From NCBI GenBank assembly GCA_964057225.1, contig OZ059897.1:6262001-6326000 (forward strand): 64,000 nt of DNA, in the 5' to 3' direction. The notes under the pieces were generated by a model, which was given only the letters and a program-made list of their open reading frames with translations, was not told the origin of the DNA and searched no databases. Position 1 is the first letter of the stretch, and each line of letters starts with the position of its first letter. Of this stretch, positions 1 through 8,970 are shown one piece after another. Made by a program: the position numbers and the translations under genes. The DNA is from Auanema rhodensis. Its lineage: Eukaryota > Nematoda > Chromadorea > Rhabditida > Rhabditidae.

Positions 1-24
1 CCTTAACCACTCGGCCATCGCACT
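1..24 (-). tRNA. tRNA-Leu(TAA), partial at window edge
   Basis: Only the 5' part (acceptor strand, D arm) lies in the window; what is visible matches the intact copies. Confidence 0.8.
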
Positions 25-162
25 ACGGTATTTGGCGCCAATGGTTATTTCAAGAACTCAGAAGTATATATCTCAATAACGAAAATCAGATTCGGCAGAT
101 AAAGTCCTTGTCGACCGTTTCTGTACAGAATCTTTTTCCAAAACTCAGAATTCCAAAACATT

Positions 163-245
163 TAGTGCGAGTGGGGTTCGAACCCACGCGGAAATACTTC
201 CATTGGAACTTAAGTCCAACGCCTTAACCACTCGGCCATCGCACT
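163..245 (-). tRNA. tRNA-Leu(TAA), intact copy
   Basis: Seven-pair acceptor stem (AGTGCGA with TCGCACT), D stem GCC/GGC, anticodon stem TTGGA/TCCAA around loop CTTAAGT (anticodon TAA, reads UUA), a long class II variable arm GGAAGTATTTCC, T stem GTGGG/CCCAC with loop TTCGAAC, and discriminator A as expected for leucine. This is the reference copy for the array. Confidence 0.92.
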
Positions 246-383
246 ACGGTATTTGGCGCCAATGGTTATTTGAAGTACTCAGAAGTATATATCTGGATAA
301 CGAAAATCAGATTCGGCAGATAAAGTCCTTGTCGACCGTTTCTGTACAGAATCTTTTTCCAAAACTCAGAATTCCAAAACATT

Positions 384-466
384 TAGTGCGAGTGGGGTTT
401 GAACCCACGCGGAAATACTTGCATTGGAACTTAAGTCCAACGCCTTAACCACTCGGCCATCGCACT
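384..466 (-). tRNA. tRNA-Leu(TAA), intact copy
   Basis: Acceptor, D, anticodon and T stems all pair. It differs from the reference by T-loop TTCAAAC and one change in the variable arm (GCAAGTATTTCC). Confidence 0.88.
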
Positions 467-604
467 ACGGTATTTGGCGCCAATGGTTATTTCAAGAACT
501 CAGAAGTATATATCTGAATAACGAAAATCAGATTCGGCAGATAAAGTCCTTGTCGACCGTTTCTGTACAGAATCTTTTTCCAAAACCCAGAATTCGAAAA
601 GATT

Positions 605-687
605 TAGTCCGAGCGGGGTTTGAACCCACGCGGAAATACTTGCATTGGAACTTAAGTCCAACGCCTTAACCACTCGGCCAGCGCACT
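605..687 (-). pseudogene. tRNA-Leu(TAA) copy with two acceptor mismatches
   Basis: Acceptor 5' strand AGTGCGC faces TCGGACT, giving a G:G clash at pair 4 and C:T at pair 7. The rest of the cloverleaf and anticodon TAA remain. Confidence 0.7.
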
Positions 688-825
688 ACGGTATTTGGCG
701 CCAATGGTTTTATCAAGTACTCAGAAGTATATATCTGGAAAACGAAAATCAGATTTGGCAGATGAAGTCCTTGTCGACCGTTTCTGTACAGAATCTTTTT
801 CCAAAACCCAGAATTCGAAAAGATT

Positions 826-908
826 TAGTCCGAGCGGGGTTTGAACCCACGCGGAAATACTTGCATTGGAACTTAAGTCCAACGCCTTAACCACTCGGCC
901 ATCGCACT
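826..908 (-). tRNA. tRNA-Leu(TAA) copy, one acceptor mismatch
   Basis: G:G at acceptor pair 4 (3' strand TCGGACT); other stems pair. It may be poorly functional. Confidence 0.75.
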
Positions 909-1046
909 ACGGTATTTGGCGCCAATGGTTATTTCAAGAACTCAGAAGTATATATCTGAATAACGAAAATCAGATTCGGCAGATAAAGTCCTTGTCGACC
1001 GTTTCTGTACAGAATCTTTTTCCAAAACTCAGAATTCGAAAACATT

Positions 1047-1129
1047 TAGTGCGAGCGGGGTTCGAACCCACGCGGAAATACTTCTATTGGAACTTAAGTC
1101 CAACGCCTTAACCACTCCGCCATCGCACT
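1047..1129 (-). tRNA. tRNA-Leu(TAA) copy, D-stem mismatch
   Basis: The acceptor stem is intact, but the D stem reads GCG against GGC, so its third pair is G:G. Confidence 0.75.
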
Positions 1130-1267
1130 ACGGTATTTGGCGCCAATGGTTATTTCAAGAACTCAGAAGTATATATCTGGATAACGAAAATCAGATTCGG
1201 CAGATGAAGTCCTTGTCGACCATTTCTGTACAGAATCGTTTTCCAAAATTCAGAATTCGAAAAGATT

Positions 1268-1350
1268 TAGTCCGAGCGGGGTTCGAACCCACTCGGAAAT
1301 ACTTCCATTGGAACTTAAGTCCAACGCCTTAACCACTCGGCCATCGCACT
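1268..1350 (-). tRNA. tRNA-Leu(TAA) copy, one acceptor mismatch
   Basis: G:G at acceptor pair 4; other stems are intact. Confidence 0.75.
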
Positions 1351-1488
1351 ACGGTATTTGGCGCCAATGGTTATTTCAAGAACTCAGAAGTATATATCTG
1401 AATAACGAAAATCAGATTCGGCAGATAAAGTCCTTGTCGACCGTTTCTGTACAGAATCTTTTTCCAAAACTCAGAATTAGAAAACATT

Positions 1489-1571
1489 TAGTGCGAGTGG
1501 GGTTCGAACCCACGCGGAAATACTTCCATTGGAACTTAAGTCCAACGCCTTAACCACTCGGCCATCGCACT
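1489..1571 (-). tRNA. tRNA-Leu(TAA), intact copy
   Basis: Identical to the reference copy at 163-245 in all stems. Confidence 0.9.
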
Positions 1572-1709
1572 ACGGTACTTGGCGCCAATGGTTTTATCAA
1601 GTACTCAGAACTATAGATCTGGATAACGAAAATCATATTGGGCAGATGAAATCCTTGTCGACCGTTTCTGTGCAGAATCTTTTTCCAAAACTCAGAATTA
1701 GAAAACATT

Positions 1710-1792
1710 TAGTGCGAGTGGGGTTCGAACCCACGCGGAAATACTTCCATTGGAACTTAAGTCCAACGCCTTAACCACTCGGCCATCGCACT
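1710..1792 (-). tRNA. tRNA-Leu(TAA), intact copy
   Basis: All stems pair; same sequence class as the copy at 1489. Confidence 0.9.
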
Positions 1793-1930
1793 ACGGTACT
1801 TGGCGACAATGGTTTTATCAAGTACTCAGAACTATAGATCTGGATAACAAAAATCATATTCGGCAGATGAAGTCCTTGTCGACCGTTTCTGTGCAGAATC
1901 TTTTTCCAAAACTCAGAATTCGAAAACATT

Positions 1931-2013
1931 TAGTGCGAGTGGGGTTCGAACCCACGCGGAAATACTTCCATTGGAACTTAAGTCCAACGCCTTAACCACT
2001 CGGCCATCGCACT
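1931..2013 (-). tRNA. tRNA-Leu(TAA), intact copy
   Basis: All stems pair; same sequence class as the copy at 1489. Confidence 0.9.
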
Positions 2014-2151
2014 ACGGTACTTGGCGCCAATGGTTTTATCAAGTACTCAGAACTATAGATCTGAATAACGAAAATCAGATTCGGCAGATGAAGTCCTTGT
2101 CGACCGTTTCTGTACAGAATCTTTTTCCAAAACTCAGAATTCGAAAACATT

Positions 2152-2234
2152 TAGTGCGAGTGGGGTTCGAACCCACGCGGAAATACTTGCATTGGAACTT
2201 AAGTCCAACGCCTTAACCACTCGGCCATCGCACT
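2152..2234 (-). tRNA. tRNA-Leu(TAA), intact copy
   Basis: All main stems pair; the variable arm carries the GCAAG variant. Confidence 0.88.
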
Positions 2235-2372
2235 ACGGTACTTGGAGACAATGGTTTTATCAAGTACTCAGAACTATAGATCTGGATAACAAAAATCATA
2301 TTCGGCAGATGAAGTCCTTGTCGACCGTTTCTGTGCAGAATCTTTTTCCAAAACTCAGAATTAGAAAACATT

Positions 2373-2455
2373 TAGTGCGAGTGGGGTTCGAACCCCTGCG
2401 GAAATACTTCCATTGGAACTTAAGTCCAACGCCTTAACCACTCGGCCATCGCACT
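2373..2455 (-). pseudogene. tRNA-Leu(TAA) copy with broken T stem
   Basis: The T-stem 5' strand is AGGGG instead of GTGGG, so two of its five pairs are lost; the acceptor is intact. Confidence 0.65.
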
Positions 2456-2593
2456 ACGGTACTTGGCGCCAATGGTTTTATCAAGTACTCAGAACTATAG
2501 ATCTGGATAACGAAAATCATATTGGGCAGATGAAATCCTTGTCGACCGTTTCTGTGCAGAATCTTTTTCCAAAACTCAGAATTAGAAAACATT

Positions 2594-2676
2594 TAGTGCG
2601 AGTGGGGTTCGAACCCACGCGGAAATACTTCCATTGGAACTTAAGTCCAACGCCTTAACCACTCGGCCATCGCACT
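2594..2676 (-). tRNA. tRNA-Leu(TAA), intact copy
   Basis: All stems pair; identical to the reference class. Confidence 0.9.
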
Positions 2677-2814
2677 ACGGTACTTGGCGCCAATGGTTTT
2701 ATCAAGTACTCAGAACTATAGATCTGGATAACGAAAATCATATTCGGCAGATAAAGTCCTTGTCGACCGTTTCTGTACAGAATCTTTTTCCAAAACCCAG
2801 AATTCGAAAACATT

Positions 2815-2897
2815 TAGTCCGAGCGGGGTTTGAACCCACGCGGAAATACTTCCATTGGAACTTAAGTCCAACGCCTTAACCACTCGGCCATCGCACT
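2815..2897 (-). tRNA. tRNA-Leu(TAA) copy, one acceptor mismatch
   Basis: G:G at acceptor pair 4; T-loop TTCAAAC. Confidence 0.75.
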
Positions 2898-3035
2898 ACG
2901 GTACTTGGAGACAATGGTTTTATCAAGTACTCAGAACTATAGATCTGGATAACAAAAATCATATTCGGCAGATGAAGTCCTTGTCGACCGTTTCTGTGCA
3001 GAATCTTTTTCCAAAACTCAGAATTAGAAAACATT

Positions 3036-3118
3036 TAGTGCGAGTGGGGTTCGAACCCACGCGGAAATACTTCCATTGGAACTTAAGTCCAACGCCTTAA
3101 CCACTCGGCCATCGCACT
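3036..3118 (-). tRNA. tRNA-Leu(TAA), intact copy
   Basis: All stems pair. Confidence 0.9.
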
Positions 3119-3256
3119 ACGGTACTTGGCGCCAATGGTTTTATCAAGTACTCAGAACTATAGATCTGGATAACGAAAATCATATTGGGCAGATGAAATC
3201 CTTGTCGACCGTTTCTGTGCAGAATCTTTTTCCAAAACTCAGAATTAGAAAACATT

Positions 3257-3339
3257 TAGTGCGAGTGGGGTTCGAACCCACGCGGAAATACTTCCATTGG
3301 AACTTAAGTCCAACGCCTTAACCACTCGGCCATCGCACT
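3257..3339 (-). tRNA. tRNA-Leu(TAA), intact copy
   Basis: All stems pair. Confidence 0.9.
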
Positions 3340-3477
3340 ACGGTACTTGGCGCCAATGGTTTTATCAAGTACTCAGAACTATAGATCTGGATAACGAAAA
3401 TCATATTCGGCAGATAAAGTCCTTGTCGACCGTTTCTGTACAGAATCTTTTTCCAAAACCCAGAATTCGAAAAGATT

Positions 3478-3560
3478 TAGTCCGAGCGGGGTTTGAACCC
3501 ACGCGGAAATACTTGCATTGGAACTTAAGTCCAACGCCTTAACCACTCGGCCAGCGCACT
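3478..3560 (-). pseudogene. tRNA-Leu(TAA) copy with two acceptor mismatches
   Basis: Same double acceptor defect as the copy at 605-687 (pairs 4 and 7), 13 units away. Confidence 0.7.
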
Positions 3561-3698
3561 ACGGTATTTGGCGCCAATGGTTTTATCAAGTACTCAGAAG
3601 TATATATCTGGATAACGAAAATCAGATTCGGCAGATGAAGTCCTTGTCGACCGTTTCTGTACAGAATCTTTTTCCAAAACCCAGAATTCGAAAAGATT

Positions 3699-3781
3699 TA
3701 GTCCGAGCGGGGTTTGAACCCACGCGGAAATACTTGCATTGGAACTTAAGTCCAACGCCTTAACCACTCGGCCATCGCACT
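3699..3781 (-). tRNA. tRNA-Leu(TAA) copy, one acceptor mismatch
   Basis: G:G at acceptor pair 4; otherwise intact, with the GCAAG variable arm. Confidence 0.75.
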
Positions 3782-3919
3782 ACGGTATTTGGCGCCAATG
3801 GTTATTTCAAGAACTCAGAAGTATATATCTGAATAACGAAAATCAGATTCGGCAGATAAAGTCCTTGTCGACCGTTTCTGTACAGAATCTTTTTCCAAAA
3901 CTCAGAATTCGAAAAAATT

Positions 3920-4002
3920 TAGTGCGAGCGGGGTTCGAACCCACGCGGAAATACTTCCATTGGAACTTAAGTCCAACGCCTTAACCACTCCGCCATCGCA
4001 CA
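3920..4002 (-). pseudogene. tRNA-Leu(TAA) copy, first acceptor pair and D stem broken
   Basis: The first base is T (T:T at pair 1), and the D stem has the same G:G as the copy at 1047, 13 units away. Confidence 0.65.
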
Positions 4003-4140
4003 ACGGTATTTGGCGCCAATGGTTATTTCAAGAACTCAGAAGTATATATCTGAATAACGAAAATCAGATTCGGCAGATGAAGTCCTTGTCGACCATTTCT
4101 GTACAGAATCGTTTTCCAAAATTCAGAATTCGAAAAGATT

Positions 4141-4223
4141 TATTCCGAGCGGGGTTCGAACCCACTCGGAAATACTTCCATTGGAACTTAAGTCCAACGC
4201 CTTAACCACTCGGCCATCGCACT
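4141..4223 (-). pseudogene. tRNA-Leu(TAA) copy with two acceptor mismatches
   Basis: The 3' acceptor strand is TCGGAAT, which breaks pairs 2 and 4. Confidence 0.65.
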
Positions 4224-4361
4224 ACGGTATTTGGCGCCAATGGTTATTTCAAGAACTCAGAAGTATATATCTGAATAACGAAAATCAGATTCGGCAGATA
4301 AAGTCCTTGTCGACCGTTTCTGTACAGAATCTTTTTCCAAAACTCAGAATTCGAAAACATT

Positions 4362-4444
4362 TAGTGCGAGTTGGGTTCGAACCCACGCGGAAATACTTCC
4401 ATTGGAACTTAAGTCCAACGCCTTAACCACTCGGCCATCGCACT
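4362..4444 (-). tRNA. tRNA-Leu(TAA) copy, one T-stem mismatch
   Basis: The acceptor is intact; the T stem GTGGG/CCAAC has one mismatch. Confidence 0.75.
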
Positions 4445-4582
4445 ACGGTATTTGGCGCCAATGGTTATTTCAAGAACTCAGAAGTATATATCTGAATAAC
4501 GAAAATCAGATTCGGCAGATAAAGTCCTCGTCGACCGTTTTTGTACAGAATCGTTTTCCAAAACTCAGAATTCGAAAACATT

Positions 4583-4665
4583 TAGTCCGAGCGGGGTTTG
4601 AACCCACGCGGAAATACTTGCATTGGAACTTAAGTCCAACACCTTAACCACTCGGCTATCGCACT
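4583..4665 (-). tRNA. tRNA-Leu(TAA) copy, one acceptor mismatch
   Basis: G:G at acceptor pair 4, A at position 9 and a G-U pair in the D stem. Confidence 0.7.
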
Positions 4666-4803
4666 ACGGTGTTTGGCGCCAATGGTTATTTCAAGAACTC
4701 AGAAGTATATATCTGAATAACGAAAATCATATTCGGCAGATGAAGTCCTAGTCGACCGTTTTTGTACAGAATCGTTCTCCAAAACTCAGAATTCGAAAAC
4801 ATT

Positions 4804-4886
4804 TAGTCCGAGTGGGGTTCGAACCCACGCGGAAATACTTCCATTGGAACTTAAGTCCAACGCCTTAACCACTCGGCCATCGCACT
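4804..4886 (-). tRNA. tRNA-Leu(TAA) copy, one acceptor mismatch
   Basis: G:G at acceptor pair 4; otherwise intact. Confidence 0.75.
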
Positions 4887-5024
4887 ACGGTATTTGGCGC
4901 CAATGGTTATTTGAAGTACTCAGAAGTATATATCTGGATAACGAAAATCAGATTCGGCAGATGAAGTCCTAGTCGACCGTTTGTGTACAGAATCTTTTTC
5001 CAAAACTCAGAATTCGAAAACATT

Positions 5025-5107
5025 TAGTCCGAGTGGGGTTCGAACCCACGCGGAAATAATACCATTGGAACTTAAATCCAACACCTTAACCACTCGGCCA
5101 TCACACT
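5025..5107 (-). pseudogene. last, diverged tRNA-Leu(TAA) copy of the array
   Basis: G:G at acceptor pair 4, a G-U at pair 5, a changed variable arm (TGGTATTATTTCC) and T at position 32. Sequence beyond 5107 is unique. Confidence 0.65.
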
Positions 5108-5505
5108 AGTCTATATCTTTTTGTCTGGCCTATAAATTTGTTTTATTCATTTACTGATTTTTAACGTTTTCGGGTTTAGAAATCGCTGTTGTTAAGATTG
5201 TATGATCGCTTAAAGAAAACTTTTCGATTCATAATAATTTTCTGTTTTTCGCCTTTAGAAAAATTTTTTTTTCATAAATAAAAAGTTTTCAAACATTGTA
5301 TGCTTTTAATCTCATATAAACTATTGTTTATTCACTGAGGAACAACATAAATCTCTCTTTCTTCCGAATATCTGACCTTCCTGGTATGTGTATCTATACG
5401 TGTCCGATGAACGTCAGCGAAAGTGTCATTACATTGACGGTATCATGATCGACCTAGATTCGGATACCCTTGATAAGGAAACCTCTGACCCGACTGGCGA
5501 TCAGT

Positions 5506-5511
5506 TATAAG
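5506..5511 (+). promoter_or_regulatory. TATA-like box upstream of the DB-module gene
   Basis: TATAAG lies about 140 bp before the ATG at 5649, with a GATA-type site (TTGATAAG) about 35 bp further upstream. The interval 5108-5648 shows no coding signal. Confidence 0.35.
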
Positions 5512-5648
5512 GGTTCGACCCAAGGGTTGGACGTGTCTTCTCCCAGATTTTCAGTTGGGACAAAAACATAACTGTCGTTCTCATCTATTTTTTCTCACTT
5601 CTTGTTGAATTTTTCTTCATAGCTTTATGTAACGTTTTCTTTTTCAGA

Positions 5649-6220
5649 ATGCTTCGTCAACTTGCCGTAGTGGCTGTTGTGGCTGTTGTTATGGTGTCTT
5701 GTAAGAAGACACCTAATGAGAAGCTCAAGCAGTGCTGTGCTACTTTGAAGGATGCCGATAAGGAGTGCGTCAGCCAATTCTGTGACTTCAATGCCATTTC
5801 TCAAACTAACGTAAGAATGACAATATCTATGAAATTTTCGTATGTGGTGAATTCTAGATTCTTAACTATCTCTCTACCTGCTCCGAAAAGCCAAACACTG
5901 TTGGACCAATGTGGGATTGCGCTTCCCTCCGTCATGACCACACTGAATGCTGCAACGTGAGTATCTGAATTTCTATTTCAACAGAAAACTAACTGTTTTC
6001 TCTAATCTATTTGCACTCTCACGGCTCAAACAGCATTGTAAACCTTGTTTTTTTACAGAAGAAGAAGGTCAATCCAGACTGTTTACCATATTGCGCTGCT
6101 CAAGACGGAGTTCCAACCAACTACCTTGACTACTTGTTCTGCGTTGATGACTTCAACAGCATTCGTGATTGCTTCCATGAGCATTTGGAGAAGCACGAAG
6201 CTTTCAACAAGAGAGGATAA
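5649..6220 (+). CDS. secreted DB-module protein, 140 aa, three exons
   Basis: Exons are 5649-5810, 5858-5956 and 6059-6220; all junctions are phase 0 with GT-AG introns of 47 and 102 nt. The product starts with a hydrophobic signal peptide (about residues 1-17) followed by a cysteine-rich domain with the order CC..C..C, WDC, ECC, C..C, FC, C. That pattern matches the nematode DB module (PF01682), an extracellular domain of unknown biochemical role found alone or repeated in secreted nematode proteins. A TTTTTCAG acceptor ends 1 nt before the ATG, so the transcript is either trans-spliced or has a 5' UTR intron. AATAAA lies at 6291. If the first intron is retained, the frame stays open to about 5960, which yields a misleading 103-codon frame. 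Confidence 0.85.
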
Positions 6221-6694
6221 GAATCTATCACAGAATTGTCCCACTTTGCACCTTTTGCACTTTATTGACGCACTATCTTTGTATAGTATTAATAAACTTT
6301 GTACATTTTCCAGTTTCAATCAGTTTTTCCTTCGTCCAACATGAAAAATTAAGAAAATGGGTCATGCAATAGATTTATAAACACTCATATTCTTCTTCTA
6401 TTATCTTTTTTGAAATTATCTTAAAAGTGTTCATTCATCTAGGAACACCACAAATCATCCTAAGAACGAGTTCATATTTTTGGTTATCAGTTGTAGACTT
6501 AGATTCTCAAAGGTATCACCTAGATCTGAATAGATACAACATACAAAGGTTTATTACAAATGTTTTTATTGATGAAAAACTTAGAAACTTCGATTAAAAC
6601 ATCTGTTATTTTACAAAAAAGTTCCTTGAAGAAGTGCTAAATGAAAACAAAAGACGATTTGAATCAAATGGGTTTCTATATACATGTCTCATAC

Positions 6695-6696
<2 letters not shown>

Positions 6697-6735
<39 letters not shown>
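6697..6735. repeat. (CT)n microsatellite
   Basis: About 19 CT units in the non-coding interval 6300-7060, which otherwise shows nothing I can support. Confidence 0.95.
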
Positions 6736-6739
<4 letters not shown>

Positions 6740-7062
6740 ATTGTTTCGATGTATTTGAATCAAAACAAGAAAGTTCTCGAAGTTATTTCCAAAAATGAAA
6801 TGATTTCATCTTTATATTTGATATCAACATATCTATATCTAGTCACATATTGAAGAAAATGATTTGAAGACAAGATTTTTGAAGACCAAAAAGCCTGCTC
6901 TCTGGTACATTTACACTCTCTTTCTCTTTTCTATAGTTTTATCTTCTTCTATAATTCACCAAAGTATTTGCACATTTCCATATTCGTGGTCAGAAGCTTC
7001 CATTGAACTTTGTTTGCGGATGTATTTAGACTAACGCTCATCTAAGCCTCAGCACAATCATG

Positions 7063-7070
7063 TATATAAG
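7063..7070 (+). promoter_or_regulatory. TATA box of the pepsin-inhibitor gene
   Basis: TATATAAG lies 64 bp before the ATG at 7134, a spacing consistent with a short 5' UTR. Confidence 0.5.
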
Positions 7071-7133
7071 TCTCAGAGGCTCTTCTAATTTCTCACCCCA
7101 TTCTTCTGACCATCAACAGCCCAAAATTCAAAA

Positions 7134-8067
7134 ATGAAGTGAGTTTTTCTTTTGTTTTTTCCATTTAATAATAAACTTGAATTATCATTTTGAGAATCAC
7201 AGCAATAATGCTCTGAGAGCATATACATGCTGCAGCATATTTCGAAAACAAAACTTATTTTTTCTGTTCAGTTTGCTAAGAAAAAAAAACAATTTTGTCT
7301 TTTTTTCAGATCCGTAGCTTTATTATCAATGTTGGCTGTTTCAGTGAGTGCTTCCTACTCATTTACACCACCTAATATGGGTGGAACAATCGGATGTGTC
7401 GTAACTGTATGTTATTCTATACCTTATCACTCTCTGACGACAATGTCATATCATTCATTCATTTAGGGCAAAAAACTTTTTTCTAATGGAAACTATATTC
7501 GGGATTTACATCCTGCTGAGATGACAGCTTTAGAGACGTACAAGAAAGAAATGATTTCATTCAAATCCGTAATATCTTGTTATCAAAATCATTAAAAATT
7601 ATCTTCTCTCGCAGAAAATTGATGAAGCATTCGAAAATGCAGAAAAAGTCGAAGCAACCAATTCTACTATCCCACCAATGCCCATCAAGCCAGCAATGCC
7701 AACCTTCTGTACTGGCCCAGATACAACCATGTACATCTTCGGAGGATGTACTATTCAAGTAAATATCTTTCCATTTGATCGAAAAAAGAAAAAAAAAGTA
7801 TATCGATGCTGTTGTAGAATAACAAAGTCTATGTTGGAAAAGTGTATGCTAGAGATTTGGATACTGAAGAACAAAAGAAATTGATTGATTTTACTAAGAA
7901 AGTAGCGTTGAAAACTCAGGTAAACAATAAATTTCGAGAGATTCGAACATTTTTTCTTCAGAAAATAAATAAACAAACATAATACAAATAATAAGAACAT
8001 GTTTCAGAAGGGCGAATCACCAACATCTGATCTCTACAAGGGTCTAGAGTTCTGTACTGAATTTTAA
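7134..8067 (+). CDS. pepsin-inhibitor-3 (aspin) family protein, two domains, 169 aa
   Basis: Exons are 7134-7138, 7310-7406, 7467-7568, 7615-7758, 7818-7919 and 8008-8067; the first exon holds only five bases (ATGAA), and every junction keeps frame. The product has a signal peptide (MKSVALLSMLAVSVSA) and two copies of the PF06394 module. The first copy has GCVVTGKKLF and YIRDL; the second, after a Pro/Met-rich linker, has FCTG, FGGCTI, KVYVG and YARDL. Ascaris PI-3, the type member, is a secreted inhibitor of pepsin-like aspartic proteases, so a role against digestive or host proteases is inferred. Both YxRDL segments are retained. AATAAA lies at 8119. The neighbouring DB-module gene is also a small secreted protein, but each has its own upstream region, so I do not call an operon. 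Confidence 0.85.
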
Positions 8068-8970
8068 ATCCAAAAACAAAATTATTTATTTATTTGTATT
8101 TATATATTTGGAAAAAAAAATAAAAATACCTTCATTAATATCTTTTTTCTTCTAAATAAAATTCTAACATAGAATGAAATTTGAAAAATCGTGTAAACCG
8201 AAAAAGAAAATATGTCAATCTATGTATGTACATACATGTAGTTTGAACTGCAAATAAGTTTCAACTTCCTTTTCTTTGAATTATTTTTAAAGAAAAATAA
8301 AAATTTTATAAAACTTTAAAACAAAAGAAAAAACTAAAAATTCGTTCACGTATCTATGTGTTATCATATCAAATTGGAACAATTTTCATCGTCAATCTAC
8401 TGTTTCCAATTTTTTTCGTCGTCATCCATCAGATTACTCATGAGATTGTATTTGCAATTTTCTAATAAAACCTTGTGATTCAGATAGTTACAACATCTCA
8501 TCTCATATATCAAAGTGAGTCCTTAAAAGGTCTTCTGATATCAGAACTATATAAAGAGGTCAAAACCGAAAAGTTACAATGAAAATAATGAGAACAAACA
8601 CAAGTACAATCCAAATACATGATACTAATATCTTTTAAAAATTTATATATCTTATCATATATCTATCTATATTCTATTTAGATATACATATATGCATATA
8701 ATTAGATGTTTTTTCATTTATTTTTAATTTAAAAAAAGTTTAAAGGTCTAAGTTTTTATTATAAATATTTAGATAAAAAATGAAATATGATCAATATCAT
8801 ACAATATTATGAATATATTACAATTTTTTTTCTTTTTAAACATAAAATATTTAATTATTTCTTTTTTAAAAGAATTTTTATAATGTACATAATATATTTT
8901 CTAACTTTCTACATAGATAAATATATATATATATATAATTAGATAAGTAGATAGATAGTTAATCCAAATA

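Larger units (their letters stand above)
1..5107 (-). repeat. tandem array of 24 x 221-bp units, each with a tRNA-Leu(TAA)
   Basis: A unit of exactly 221 bp repeats from the left edge to 5107 with no length change; 23 units are complete and the first is cut by the window edge, so the array probably extends further left. Each unit holds one minus-strand tRNA of 83 nt and about 138 bp of spacer. On the tRNA strand, TTTT follows 4-8 nt after the gene in nearly all units, which fits a pol III terminator, and the internal A box (TGGCCGAGTGG) and B box (GGTTCGAACCC) are present. The spacer carries a conserved TTGGCGCCAA palindrome just upstream of each tRNA. An 81-codon frame recurs in every unit on the opposite strand; it is antisense to the tRNA and is not a gene. 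Confidence 0.95.

Noticed and set aside
203-4647. Repeated 81-codon open frames (MELKSNALTTRPSHYG...) in each 221-bp unit
   Set aside because: They run antisense through the tRNA genes; their most conserved parts are simply the tRNA arms, and they stay open only because the unit repeats.
1-5107. CRISPR array
   Set aside because: The period is 221 bp with no short repeat plus unique spacer; the whole unit repeats and contains a eukaryotic class II tRNA.
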